A stretch of DNA of 64,000 nucleotides, taken from an uncultured Sunxiuqinia sp. (lineage in GTDB: Bacteria > Bacteroidota > Bacteroidia > Bacteroidales > Prolixibacteraceae). The DNA is taken from the NCBI RefSeq assembly GCF_947495665.1, contig NZ_CANLZV010000003.1, positions 1-64,000 on the forward strand, written 5' to 3'. The notes beneath the pieces are model-generated. The model was not told where the DNA came from and searched no databases. It saw nothing but the letters and a program-made list of their open reading frames with translations. A program made the translations under genes and the position numbers. Below are positions 8,312 to 17,305 of this stretch, one piece after another. Each line of letters begins with the position of its first letter. The first letter of the stretch is position 1.

Positions 8312-9523
8312 ATGATAATTCTGGTATTAAACTGCGGTAGCAGTTCCATAAAATATCAACTTTTCAATATGGATGGCCAGCAAGTGGTTGCCAAAGGAGG
8401 AGTTGAAAAGCTGGGCATGAAAGGCTCATTTTTAAAGCATCAACATGCCGATGGGCGAAAAATTGTTTTCGAAGGTGAAATTTTAGACCACAAAAGTGGT
8501 GTGGAATATATTCTTGGGGTACTAACCAGTGCAAAATATGGTTGCCTGAAGAGCCTGGAGGAAATTGATGCAGTTGGTCACCGGGTCGTTCACGGGGGGG
8601 AATATTTTCACTCCAGTGAGTTGATTACGGACGAAGTTATTGACGCATTGGTAAAATGTACAGATTTGGCTCCTTTGCATAACCCACCAAACTTAAAAGG
8701 AATTCGGGCAATGGAAGAGCTGATTCCCGGAATCCCACAAGTGGGGGTTTTCGATACGGCATTCCACCAAACCATGGAGCCTAAATCATACATGTACGGC
8801 ATCCCTTACGTGTTGTACGAGAAGTATGGTATTCGCCGCTACGGTTTTCACGGAACCAGTCACCGTTACGTGACCAAACGGGCCTGTGAAATCCTGGGAC
8901 GCGATTACGAAACACAGAAAATTATCTCGTGTCACTTGGGTAATGGAGCATCAATTGCTGCCATCAAAAATGGTAAGTCTTTTGACACCAGCATGGGATT
9001 CACTCCGCTTGAAGGTCTGGTGATGGGAACCCGTTCCGGAGACCTCGATATTGGTGTGGTCACCTATATCATGGAGAAAGAAGAACTGGGCATCAAATCA
9101 GCCAATACGCTGTTCAATAAGCACAGCGGAATGTTGGGCTTGTCGGGCGTTTCGTCTGATATGCGCGAAATTGAGGATGCCAGAGACAAAGGCAACGAGC
9201 GGGCCTCTGTGGCACTTGATATTTACGATTATCGGGTGAAGAAATACATTGGCTCTTACATTGCTGCCATGGGTGGCGTTGATATCCTGATCTTTACCGG
9301 TGGAATTGGTGAGAATGGAGATACGACCCGTTCAGGAGCTGCTGGTGGATTAGAGTGCATGGGAATCCATTTGGATGATGAAAAAAATAACGGACTTCGC
9401 TCAAAAGAAGCAGTTATTAGTACGGATGATTCACCTGTAAAAGTAATGGTTGTTCCAACCGATGAAGAATTAATGATTGCTTTGGATACTGAAGTGAAAG
9501 TGAAAGAACTTGTGAAATCGTAA
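8312..9523 (+). CDS. ackA: Acetate kinase
   Basis: Converts acetyl phosphate + ADP to acetate + ATP, the substrate-level phosphorylation step after Pta. The 403-residue protein shows the ASKHA kinase signatures: VLNCGSSSIKYQLF at the N-terminus, AVGHRVVHGGE near 90, VFDTAFHQTM near 147, RRYGFHGTSHRYV near 175, CHLGNGASIAAI near 208 and IFTGGIGENG near 325. Length is normal for the family (about 400). An in-frame TTG at 8276 overlaps the upstream gene by 7 bp, but the ATG at 8312 starts exactly at the conserved N-terminus and is preferred. The gene ends the first half of the cluster; a hairpin with a T-run follows at 9583-9619. Confidence 0.95.
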   Translation: MIILVLNCGSSSIKYQLFNMDGQQVVAKGGVEKLGMKGSFLKHQHADGRKIVFEGEILDHKSGVEYILGVLTSAKYGCLKSLEEIDAVGHRVVHGGEYFHSSELITDEVIDALVKCTDLAPLHNPPNLKGIRAMEELIPGIPQVGVFDTAFHQTMEPKSYMYGIPYVLYEKYGIRRYGFHGTSHRYVTKRACEILGRDYETQKIISCHLGNGASIAAIKNGKSFDTSMGFTPLEGLVMGTRSGDLDIGVVTYIMEKEELGIKSANTLFNKHSGMLGLSGVSSDMREIEDARDKGNERASVALDIYDYRVKKYIGSYIAAMGGVDILIFTGGIGENGDTTRSGAAGGLECMGIHLDDEKNNGLRSKEAVISTDDSPVKVMVVPTDEELMIALDTEVKVKELVKS

Positions 9524-9582
9524 GTTTTTTAGGCTTGAATATCAGAATCCGAAAGTTCAGGATTTAAAATATTATCCGATTG

Positions 9583-9619
9583 ACATCCGATGCAGCAATG
9601 TGTCGGATGTTTTGTTTTT
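9583..9619 (+). terminator. Intrinsic terminator after ackA
   Basis: Arms ACATCCGA (9583-9590) and TCGGATGT (9603-9610) pair perfectly around a 12-base loop, followed by TTTGTTTTT. This would separate pta-hbd-ackA from ptb-buk into two transcripts. Confidence 0.75.
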
Positions 9620-9709
9620 CAGGGGTTTAAAAACATTTTTTTTAGATTGACATTTGTTCTGTAAATTCAACTGTTCTTAGTCTATATTTACCTCATATAA
9701 GCCGAACAA

Positions 9710-10615
9710 ATGAATGTAAAACACTTAACGGAACTGTTGCTTTTAGCAAAAAATCAGCCAACTCAACGGATGGTTGTCGTCAACGGAGTGGATAAGCACA
9801 GCCTTGAAGCGGCCGAACACGCCCGAAAACATGGAATTGTAGATGTCCTGGTTACCGGCGATAAAAAACGGATTGAAACAACCTGCCAGGAACTGGGAAT
9901 TGACATTGGCAATTTTGAAATCATTGATGCTTCTTCTGAAGAGGAGGCTGCTCTGAAAGCGGTTCAGTTGATTCAGTCCGGAAAGGCTGATTTGGTTATG
10001 AAAGGCCTGATTAGTACCGATAAGTACATGCGTGCTATTCTGAATAAGCAGTTTGCCCTGGTTGAACCTGGAGGCTTGTTGACTCATGTTACGCTGATCG
10101 ACAATAAGTCGTATCACAAATTGTTAATTGTTACTGATGTGGCTATTATTCCTTTTCCAAACCTGCAACAGAAAGAGGTTATGATTCGTTACCTGGTTCA
10201 GGTGGCGCGTAAGCTAGGAATCGATCAGCCTAAAGTAGCTTTAATTGCACCCACAGAGCAAGTTATTGAATCGATCCCGGCATGTGCTGATGCGGCAAAA
10301 TTGAAGCAAATGGGGGCGGATGGACATTTCCCCGGAGCATTTGTTGATGGCCCCATGGCTTTGGATGTAGCTATCGATCAGGAGTCGGCCACCATAAAAG
10401 GAATGCATTCCGAAACGGCCGGCGATGCCGATTGTTTACTTTTTCCGAACATTGATGCCGGCAATGTGTTTTACAAAACCAATACCAAGCTATGTCAGGC
10501 GGAGCAGGCTGCAGTTGTTGTGGGGGCGAAGGTTCCGGTTGTTTTGTCGTCGCGCGGCGACAGCACACAAATAAAATTGAATTCCATTGCTTTGGCTGCA
10601 TTAATGAGTCATTAA
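9710..10615 (+). CDS. ptb: Phosphate butyryltransferase
   Basis: Converts butyryl-CoA (or a branched acyl-CoA) + Pi to acyl phosphate. At 301 residues it has the length of Ptb-type enzymes and is shorter than the Pta at 6294. Family features: DLVMKGLISTDKYMRAIL near residue 93, a His-rich LLTHVTLI near 120, EQVIESIPACADAAKL near 185, and a C-terminal DADCLLFPNIDAGNVFYK. Calling it butyryl rather than acetyl specific rests mainly on its tight pairing with buk, whose ATG begins 4 bp after this stop codon. Isobutyryl-, isovaleryl- or 2-methylbutyryl-CoA from amino-acid fermentation are equally possible substrates. A terminator precedes it, so it probably has its own promoter in the AT-rich 9640-9700 interval. 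Confidence 0.88.
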   Translation: MNVKHLTELLLLAKNQPTQRMVVVNGVDKHSLEAAEHARKHGIVDVLVTGDKKRIETTCQELGIDIGNFEIIDASSEEEAALKAVQLIQSGKADLVMKGLISTDKYMRAILNKQFALVEPGGLLTHVTLIDNKSYHKLLIVTDVAIIPFPNLQQKEVMIRYLVQVARKLGIDQPKVALIAPTEQVIESIPACADAAKLKQMGADGHFPGAFVDGPMALDVAIDQESATIKGMHSETAGDADCLLFPNIDAGNVFYKTNTKLCQAEQAAVVVGAKVPVVLSSRGDSTQIKLNSIALAALMSH

Positions 10616-10619
10616 AACT

Positions 10620-11708
10620 ATGAATGAATACCGAATTTTAGCGATCAATCCAGGATCAACCTCTACCAAGTTTGCTGTTTATTACAACGACGAATGCAAA
10701 TTGAATAAAACCTTGCGGCATTCCATCGATGAATTGTCCAGTTATAAAAGCATTTTAAAGCAATTTGATTACCGCAAAGGGATGATTATTGATGCCTTGG
10801 TGGAAGAAGGGTTTGAGGTGGATAGTCTAAAATACATCATTGGTCGGGGTGGCTTGACTTACCCGCTGGAATCGGGGGTGTATTTCGTCAATAATGAAAT
10901 GCTGAAACATGCCAGTGATGGCGTTTATGGACAGCATGCCAGTAATTTGGGGCCGCTAATTGCTGATTTTATTGCCAACCAAATTCCGGGAGCCAAAGCT
11001 TTTATAGCCGATCCGGTGGTAACCGATGAGTTGGATGAAATTGCCCGGATTACCGGTCATCCCCAGTTTGAAAAACGATCAATTTTTCATGCACTTAACC
11101 AAAAGGCAACGGCTCGCCAACATGCTAAAAAACTTGGTGTTCCCTACGAAAGCCTGAACCTGATTGTTGCGCATTTAGGCGGTGGAATTTCGGTAGGCGC
11201 CCATAAAAAAGGTCGGGTTGTTGATGTCAATAATGGGCTGGACGGTGATGGTCCTTTTAGCCCCGAACGTAGTGGAGGCTTGCCCACCGGCCAAATTATC
11301 GACTGGTGTTTTGAGAGTGGCAGAAGCAAAGCCGACATTCGACGAATGGTGGTTGGCGAAGGGGGTTATGTGGCTTATTTGAAGACCAATGATGCCCGTG
11401 ATGTGGAAGAAATGGCCCGACAGGGAAATGAAAAGGCGCGGCTTATTCAGGATGCTATGGCCTACCAGGTGGCGAAATCCATTGGCGAAATGGCAGTGGT
11501 GTTGGAAGGCCAGGTTGATGGCGTGCTGCTTACCGGAGGTGTGGCTTATAGTGAGTACATCACTTCTTTTATCAAAACAAAGGTTGAATTTTTGGCCCCT
11601 GTTTATGTGTATCCGGGGGAAGATGAGCTGGAAGCCTTGGCAAAAAATGCCTTGCGGGTTGCTCGCCAGGAAACGCAGGCAAAAACCTATCAACCCAAAA
11701 TACGTTAG
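10620..11708 (+). CDS. buk: Butyrate kinase (or branched-chain fatty acid kinase)
   Basis: Transfers phosphate from acyl phosphate to ADP, yielding butyrate (or isobutyrate/isovalerate) and ATP. The 362 residues match Buk length (about 355-360), shorter than acetate kinase. Motifs include ILAINPGSTSTKFAVY at the N-terminus, IIGRGGL near 77, FHALNQKATAR near 159, VAHLGGGISVGAHK near 180, DGDGPFSPERSGGLP near 208 and DGVLLTGGVAYS near 299. Together with ptb it forms a two-gene unit with a 4-bp gap. No upstream butyryl-CoA synthesis genes are in the window, so the unit may serve butyryl-CoA made elsewhere or branched-chain acyl-CoA from Val, Leu and Ile. Confidence 0.92.
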   Translation: MNEYRILAINPGSTSTKFAVYYNDECKLNKTLRHSIDELSSYKSILKQFDYRKGMIIDALVEEGFEVDSLKYIIGRGGLTYPLESGVYFVNNEMLKHASDGVYGQHASNLGPLIADFIANQIPGAKAFIADPVVTDELDEIARITGHPQFEKRSIFHALNQKATARQHAKKLGVPYESLNLIVAHLGGGISVGAHKKGRVVDVNNGLDGDGPFSPERSGGLPTGQIIDWCFESGRSKADIRRMVVGEGGYVAYLKTNDARDVEEMARQGNEKARLIQDAMAYQVAKSIGEMAVVLEGQVDGVLLTGGVAYSEYITSFIKTKVEFLAPVYVYPGEDELEALAKNALRVARQETQAKTYQPKIR

Positions 11709-12225
11709 GCAAAAACCTTTGCGGATCAGGCAACAGCATCTTCATTTGTAAAACTTGCTATTCAAACTTGTTTTATAGGCAGCTGTCCCCAAAGTCACTT
11801 TAGTATAAAAAAACGTCAGCGTGAGTGGATCGAAATGAGCTGTTATTCAGAGGAGTGATTTAGTTATTTCTCATTCGGAATGACGAAGAATTATACCCTC
11901 AAGACTGCTTCTTTTCTCTTTCCGAAACTTATCGTTCCCACATTCAAGTCTGAATAATACGCAGCAAGGCTAAACCTTTTTCCCTCTTTTGAGCTTATTA
12001 AACTATAAGGTTTTTCACGATCAACACTTGTGAATTGGAAGCGTTAGCTCTCACTGCAATGCAAGTGCTGAAAATCCTTGAACGACAGATTGGTCAGGGG
12101 CGTAATTTATCGATACAAGTTGCCAGATAGTGCTTATCTGTTATGAATAAAGTTGTATATTTAAAATGAACATTTCCATTGTGTGCAGCTTTTCTTTTTA
12201 TAAACACCACTCAGAATGAAAGCGT
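11709..12225. other. 517-bp intergenic region with a repeat-like remnant
   Basis: No convincing coding frame. A 72-bp segment with inverted ends at 11814-11885 is listed separately. Near-complementary stretches aaggtttttca (about 12010) and tgaaaatcctt (about 12070) could form a weak hairpin. The AT-rich 12140-12200 part probably carries the promoter of the permease gene, but no exact TAnnTTTG was found. Confidence 0.45.
11814..11885. repeat. Possible dispersed intergenic repeat remnant
   Basis: A 72-bp segment bounded by CGTCA (11814-11818) and TGACG (11881-11885). Read on the minus strand it begins CGTCATTCCGAATGAG, a style of opening common to non-coding dispersed repeats of Bacteroidota genomes. 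Only one copy is in this window, so its repeat nature is inferred from that resemblance. Confidence 0.3.
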
Positions 12226-14340
12226 ATGGCGAAAAAAGAAAAATTAAAAAAGGAACTGGGTCTGTTTGATGTTTTCTCAATTAGCACTGGAGCCATGTTT
12301 AGCTCTGGCTTTTTTCTGTTACCCGGTTTGGCTTCCCAATATACCGGGCCTTCTGTATTTATTGGTTATTTAGTAGCAGGTTTGCTCATTCTGCCTGCCA
12401 TGTTCAGCATTGCTGAAATTTCAACAGCACTTCCGCGTTCCGGAGGCGCTTACTTTTTTTTAGACCGCAGTTTGGGCCCATTAATTGGGACAATTGGAGG
12501 ACTGGGAACCTATTTGGCATTGGTGTTTAAAACGGCATTTGCCATCGTTGGTATTGGTGCTTATGCCGCATTTTTCTGGGAAGTGCCTGTAAAGACAATT
12601 GCTATTGCTGCGACTTTCTTTTTTATGGGGCTGAATTTGATTGGTGCCAAGAAAACCTCCCGTCTCCAAAATTTCTTTGTTATTTTTTTATTAGTGGTAT
12701 TGGGCACTTTCTTAGTAGAGGGGCTTTACCGCATCTTTTTTACTGAGGGGATTGATAAACCTGGCGTTAACAGCCATTTTGAACCGTTTTTCACTCACGG
12801 ATTTGAGGGCCTGATTACTACTGCTGGTTTCGTATTTGTTTCCTATCTGGGTTTGACGAAAATAGCCAGTGTCGCGGAGGAAATTAAAAATCCGGAGCGA
12901 AACATTCCTTTAGGCATGCTATTGTCGTTGGTTGTTACGGCAACAATTTATGTTTTGGGCGTGTTCGTTATGGTTTCCCTGATCAACCCGGCTGAGTTTG
13001 CTGAAGATTTGGCACCGGCAGCAACGGCTGCTGAGCATCTTTTTAAATGGTTGCCAGGCGATCTGGGAACTTACCTGATGATTGGTGCAGCCATGGCTGC
13101 TTTTGCATCAACCGGAAATGCCGGTTTGCTTTCTTCTTCCCGCTACCCGTTTGCGATGGGGCGAGATAAGCTTTTTCCACCGATGTTTTCCAAGGTTGGG
13201 AAAAGCGGTTCACCCATAAGTTCTATTTTACTTACGACAGCTTTAGTGATTACTTTCATTTTGGTTTTCTCGGAAGAGGGGATTGCCAAATTGGCCAGTA
13301 CTTTCAACCTGATCATTTTTATGCTGATCAATTTTGCAGTGATTGTATTTCGAAAAAGTAGTATAGAATCCTATGACCCGGGGTTTAAATCACCTTTTTA
13401 TCCGGGAATGCAGGTGGTGGGAATCTTTATTTCCCTGGTTTTGATTGTGTATATGGGATGGATGTCTATTTTATTCAGTGGGCTGATCGTATTTCTGGCC
13501 GTAGTTTGGTATAACTATTACGCTCGTGGAAAAGTGAAGCGGGAAGGGGCTATTTTTCATTGGTTTGCCTTGTTGGGCAAACACCAGCATGTAGAACTGG
13601 AAAATGAGTTTATGACTATTTTGAAAGAAAAAGGACTTCGGCAAGGTGATCCGTTTGATGCCACAATTATTAATTCTAAAATTATCAATACTCAACCCGG
13701 GCAGGATTTTGATGGGTTGGTGGAGCAGGTGGCTGATTCCTTATCCAGGCAAATGGACCTTGATAAAGCGGTTCTTATTAAAGAATTTCAAACTCTTTCA
13801 GCCATCGACTCGGCCTTGCTTATCCCGGAGATTTCTATTCAATATGCCCGTTATGATGGGATTGCGGAACCAACCCTACATATTGTTTTGGCAAATCCAG
13901 GCGTTGCCAAGCCTGTAGAAAAAGGAGATATTCAGTCAGTGGATCATATCCGGGTTTTCTTTTTCCTGGTCAATCCAGCCAAGGAAATTCGCTTGCAGTT
14001 GCGCATGTTGTCTCGCTTAATGAATATTGTTGAACGTGATGACTTTGTAGAAAGTATGATTGCACAATCCAACGAACGGGAAATTAAGGAATACCTGCTG
14101 CATAACGAACGTTTCATTACTGTGCGGTTGTTAAAAGATACTACGCAGGCCGACATGATCGGGAAGCAGCTGAAAGACATTAAATTTCCGGCTGATGTAT
14201 TGGTTGCCATTGTTGAACGCGACGGGCGTTCGTTTGCGCCACACGGCTTTACCGTGCTGCAGGAAAATGATGTTTTGACCATTATTGGTGAACCCCGATC
14301 GATTAAGCAAATGTTTGATTTTTATATGGGGACAGCTTAA
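12226..14340 (+). CDS. APC-family permease with C-terminal EIIA-like and RCK_C (TrkA-C) domains
   Basis: A 704-residue inner-membrane transporter. Residues 1-430 form an APC amino-acid/polyamine-type permease of about 12 helices, starting with the family's first-helix region (FSISTGAMFSSGFFLLPG) and containing LPRSGGAYFF near 70. The cytoplasmic tail is unusual. Residues about 490-620 resemble a PTS EIIA type-2 domain (DSALLIPEIS...YARYDG near 528-545, then LQLRMLSRLM and EREIKEYLL), but the phospho-accepting IPHA motif reads IPEIS, so the His is missing. Residues about 625-704 look like an RCK_C/TrkA-C ligand-binding domain (FPADVLVAIVERDG, ENDVLTIIG). I infer that both domains gate transport by sensing a ligand or partner. 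Substrate is unknown. A CPA1 antiporter follows 152 bp downstream on the same strand. Confidence 0.85.
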   Translation: MAKKEKLKKELGLFDVFSISTGAMFSSGFFLLPGLASQYTGPSVFIGYLVAGLLILPAMFSIAEISTALPRSGGAYFFLDRSLGPLIGTIGGLGTYLALVFKTAFAIVGIGAYAAFFWEVPVKTIAIAATFFFMGLNLIGAKKTSRLQNFFVIFLLVVLGTFLVEGLYRIFFTEGIDKPGVNSHFEPFFTHGFEGLITTAGFVFVSYLGLTKIASVAEEIKNPERNIPLGMLLSLVVTATIYVLGVFVMVSLINPAEFAEDLAPAATAAEHLFKWLPGDLGTYLMIGAAMAAFASTGNAGLLSSSRYPFAMGRDKLFPPMFSKVGKSGSPISSILLTTALVITFILVFSEEGIAKLASTFNLIIFMLINFAVIVFRKSSIESYDPGFKSPFYPGMQVVGIFISLVLIVYMGWMSILFSGLIVFLAVVWYNYYARGKVKREGAIFHWFALLGKHQHVELENEFMTILKEKGLRQGDPFDATIINSKIINTQPGQDFDGLVEQVADSLSRQMDLDKAVLIKEFQTLSAIDSALLIPEISIQYARYDGIAEPTLHIVLANPGVAKPVEKGDIQSVDHIRVFFFLVNPAKEIRLQLRMLSRLMNIVERDDFVESMIAQSNEREIKEYLLHNERFITVRLLKDTTQADMIGKQLKDIKFPADVLVAIVERDGRSFAPHGFTVLQENDVLTIIGEPRSIKQMFDFYMGTA

Positions 14341-14492
14341 CTTGTTGGTTTCGTTTCTCTTCCGGCTTTTTTAAATGAGAAAACAGGCCGAATCATGCGC
14401 TGTTAAAGGCTTGCGCACGAATCTAAAAGCAAGTATTTCGTAGGCAGTTTCAAGCTTATTTGTATCTTGGAGCTAAAAATTAAACGGAATTC

Positions 14493-15773
14493 ATGAGTGC
14501 TTATCTTTTTGTGATCGGTCTTTGTGTGGTGGTGATTGTTTCTTTTTTCTTCAACCTGTTGGCGCAAAAAACAAACATTCCCAGCGTTTTAATGCTTATT
14601 TTGCTTGGCTTGGGACTACAGCAGGTATTGAAATACTTCGGAATTGTGCCAGAATATTACAATGCGCTGGAGGTGCTTGGTATTGTTGGGTTGATCATGA
14701 TTGTGCTTGAAGCTGCGCTGGATCTTGAACTGAAGAAGGAGAAATGGCCAATAATCTGGAAGTCCTTTGTCATTGCTTTTGTTTCGCTGGCTTTCTCGTC
14801 CGTTTTAATTGCTTTTGTTACTCAGTTTTTTATCCAGAACATGGAGTTTTTTCCGGCGCTCATCTATGCTATTCCGTTTTCGATCATGAGTAGCGCCATT
14901 ATCATACCCAGTGTGGCAAACTTAAGCAAAGACAAGCGTGAATTTATGATTTATGAGAGTACCTTTTCGGATATTCTTGGAATCATGCTCTTTTACTTCC
15001 TGATTGAAAATGTAAATGCCACTGGTGCCGGAGAAATTGCCTTTGCAGTTGGGAGCAATATTTTTCTCACCTTGGTTATTTCGGTCTTGTTAAGTTATGG
15101 ATTAACCTATGTCATTCAGTATATTAAAACGAGTGCCCGATTTTTCCTGTTTTTAGCCGTACTGGTGCTGCTGTATGCTGTTGCCAAGTTGTTTCACCTC
15201 TCTTCATTACTGATTATTTTGATGTTTGGATTGTTGCTACGAAACCATAAAGTATTGGTGTGGGGCCGACTTAGACGCTGGCTAAACGATAAGGCGATCG
15301 ATGGGCTGTTTGAAAACTTCAAGATGGTGACCATTGAAAGTTCCTTTTTGGTTCGCACCTTCTTTTTCGTTGTTTTTGGAATCAGTTTGTCCATTGAAAC
15401 ACTTGTTAATTGGGAAGTCTGGATGATGAGTGGAATTTTCCTGGTGATTTTGTATGTCATTCGTTTCTTTACTTTTTTTGCCGTTGAACGCAAGGACATC
15501 TTCCCACAGATCTTTCTGGCTCCCCGGGGCTTGATATCTATTCTGTTGTTTTTTGCTATTCCTGATGACTTTAAAGTTCCTGAATTTGAAAGCGGAGCCT
15601 TGTTGGTGGTTATTATCTTTTCGAGCCTGATCATGGCCTGGTCTTTGATTTCAGAAACAAGCAAGTCGCGGTCTTCGAAGAAGAACGGAGATGACGATTC
15701 GAATTTGCCAGCCGGTCCAACAGAAGAAAAGAGTAGCAGGAACCACTTTGATGAGTATTTCTACCGGAACTAA
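14493..15773 (+). CDS. Cation:proton antiporter (CPA1/NhaP type)
   Basis: A 426-residue polytopic membrane protein with about 12 hydrophobic segments from residue 2 onward, typical of Na+(K+)/H+ exchangers. Conserved elements are LMLILLGLGLQ in the second helix, VGLIMIVLEAALDLEL near residue 65 and PRGLISILLFFAIP near 345, which corresponds to the family's conserved late-helix motif. The C-terminal 45 residues are hydrophilic and charged (SKSRSSKKNGDDD) and probably cytoplasmic. It likely exports Na+ or K+ in exchange for protons. With the preceding permease it may form a small ion and solute homeostasis unit, though the 152-bp gap leaves co-transcription open. Confidence 0.85.
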   Translation: MSAYLFVIGLCVVVIVSFFFNLLAQKTNIPSVLMLILLGLGLQQVLKYFGIVPEYYNALEVLGIVGLIMIVLEAALDLELKKEKWPIIWKSFVIAFVSLAFSSVLIAFVTQFFIQNMEFFPALIYAIPFSIMSSAIIIPSVANLSKDKREFMIYESTFSDILGIMLFYFLIENVNATGAGEIAFAVGSNIFLTLVISVLLSYGLTYVIQYIKTSARFFLFLAVLVLLYAVAKLFHLSSLLIILMFGLLLRNHKVLVWGRLRRWLNDKAIDGLFENFKMVTIESSFLVRTFFFVVFGISLSIETLVNWEVWMMSGIFLVILYVIRFFTFFAVERKDIFPQIFLAPRGLISILLFFAIPDDFKVPEFESGALLVVIIFSSLIMAWSLISETSKSRSSKKNGDDDSNLPAGPTEEKSSRNHFDEYFYRN

Positions 15774-15918
15774 TTCGGCTTGGCATGACGGCTGTTTCAG
15801 GAGAAATAAGTTTCCTGACGAATGAATCAACTTAAATTCTTTCTTTCAAAGAAAAACTCTTATTTTTAGAGGACTTCAGTATTGTCTAACTAAAAACCAT
15901 AAATAAAACTAAACGGAT

Positions 15919-17229
15919 ATGAGACATTGTGTGCTTCTGCTATCTCTAATTTGTAGCCTTCAGGTTGGTGCCCAGCGAAGTGATGTGAATTACGAAGAAA
16001 AGGAGGTGCCCGGTTATAACTTACCTGAGTTATTGGTTTCAAAAAACGGTCGGAAAATTAAAAATACCAAGCGCTGGGAAAAGGTTCGGCGCCCGGAAAT
16101 TTTAAAGCTTTTTCAACAGGAAGTGTATGGAAAGATTCCGGTTGAAATAGCTATCGATGAAGTTGTGGTGCATGAGCAGGCCGGCGATGCCTTTGATGGT
16201 TTGGCTAAGCGCAGACAGGTTGAGTTGGTTTTCAGAAAAGATGACAAGGAACTGAATGTAGAAATCTTAATGTATTTGCCTCAAAATACCGACAAGGTGC
16301 CACTTTTTGTGGGCTACAACTTCAGTGGAAATCATACCGTAGCCGACGATCCCGACATTCGTTTAACCGAATCCTGGGTTCGCGACAATCCTTCGTTGGG
16401 CATTGTCCATAATCAGGTTACCGAGCAGTCGCGTGGTGCTAAAAGCGAACGTTGGCCGATCCGAACCATTGTTGAAGCTGGTTATGGCGTGGCTACGATC
16501 TATTGTGGCGATGTTGATCCTGATCGGGATAATTTTCAGGATGGCATTCATCCGTTTTCTTATGAATTGGGCCAGTTTCGGCCCGGACATGATGAGTGGG
16601 GAACGATTGCTGCCTGGGCCTGGGGGTTAACCAAAGCCATGGATTATTTCGAAACGGATACTGAGATTGATTCTTCCCAGGTTATAGTGGTTGGGCATTC
16701 CCGCCTTGGGAAAGCAGCTTTGTGGGCTGCGGCCTTGGATCAGCGCTTTGCCATGTGTGTGTCCAACAACTCCGGATGCATGGGGGCAGCACTTTCCAGA
16801 CGGCAATTTGGCGAAACGGTGGGCATTATCACCCATGCCTTTCCTCACTGGTTTTGCGAAAACCTGACCAAGTATTCATCCCGGGAAGATAAATTGCCGG
16901 TTGATCAGCATATGCTGCTGGCTTTAATTGCTCCGCGTCCGCTTTATGTGACCAGTGCTACCGAGGATTTATGGGCCGATCCGAAGGGCGAATTTTTATC
17001 GGCTGTTGAAGCCGGCAAAGTTTATCGCTTGTATGGACAGGAAGGCCTGCCGGTTACAGAAATGCCGGAGCCTGACAACCCTGCTTTTGGAACAATTGGC
17101 TATCATATTCGAACCGGAAAGCATAACATTACCCCCTATGACTGGCTGCAGTTTATTGATTTTGCCAACGCCCGCTTCAAGCTCGAAGAATTGTCTGAAA
17201 ACAGAGCTTGGTTTAGCTTTCAGGATTGA
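15919..17229 (+). CDS. Secreted glucuronoyl-esterase-like alpha/beta hydrolase (CE15-like)
   Basis: A 436-residue exported esterase. A signal peptide (MRHCVLLLSLICSLQVGAQ) is followed by an alpha/beta hydrolase domain. The nucleophile elbow is GHSRLGKAAL with Ser261, fitting the CE15 pattern G-x-S-R-x-G-K. NNSGCMGAALSRR lies just after, and the likely catalytic His is His402 in GKHNITPYDW. CE15 enzymes cleave esters between glucuronic acid of xylan and lignin alcohols; related Bacteroidota proteins may act on other uronic esters. The N-terminal PELLVSKNGRKI and WEKVRRPEIL stretches also fit CE15 homologues. It is followed 76 bp later by rhamnulokinase, which suggests a link to breakdown of uronic acid and rhamnose rich polysaccharide. 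No SusC/SusD pair is in the window. Confidence 0.82.
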   Translation: MRHCVLLLSLICSLQVGAQRSDVNYEEKEVPGYNLPELLVSKNGRKIKNTKRWEKVRRPEILKLFQQEVYGKIPVEIAIDEVVVHEQAGDAFDGLAKRRQVELVFRKDDKELNVEILMYLPQNTDKVPLFVGYNFSGNHTVADDPDIRLTESWVRDNPSLGIVHNQVTEQSRGAKSERWPIRTIVEAGYGVATIYCGDVDPDRDNFQDGIHPFSYELGQFRPGHDEWGTIAAWAWGLTKAMDYFETDTEIDSSQVIVVGHSRLGKAALWAAALDQRFAMCVSNNSGCMGAALSRRQFGETVGIITHAFPHWFCENLTKYSSREDKLPVDQHMLLALIAPRPLYVTSATEDLWADPKGEFLSAVEAGKVYRLYGQEGLPVTEMPEPDNPAFGTIGYHIRTGKHNITPYDWLQFIDFANARFKLEELSENRAWFSFQD

Positions 17230-17258
17230 ACAGGATAGAGGTCTTTCCGAACTTGCGT

Positions 17259-17278
17259 TTATTTGTTTAGTCAAATAA
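17259..17278. repeat. Inverted repeat upstream of rhaB
   Basis: TTATTTG and CAAATAA arms around a 6-base loop, located 27 bp before the rhaB start codon. It could be an operator for a carbohydrate regulator; no terminator-like T-run follows. Confidence 0.35.
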
Positions 17279-17305
17279 GCATAAAACTGTCGTAAGATAA
17301 AACAT

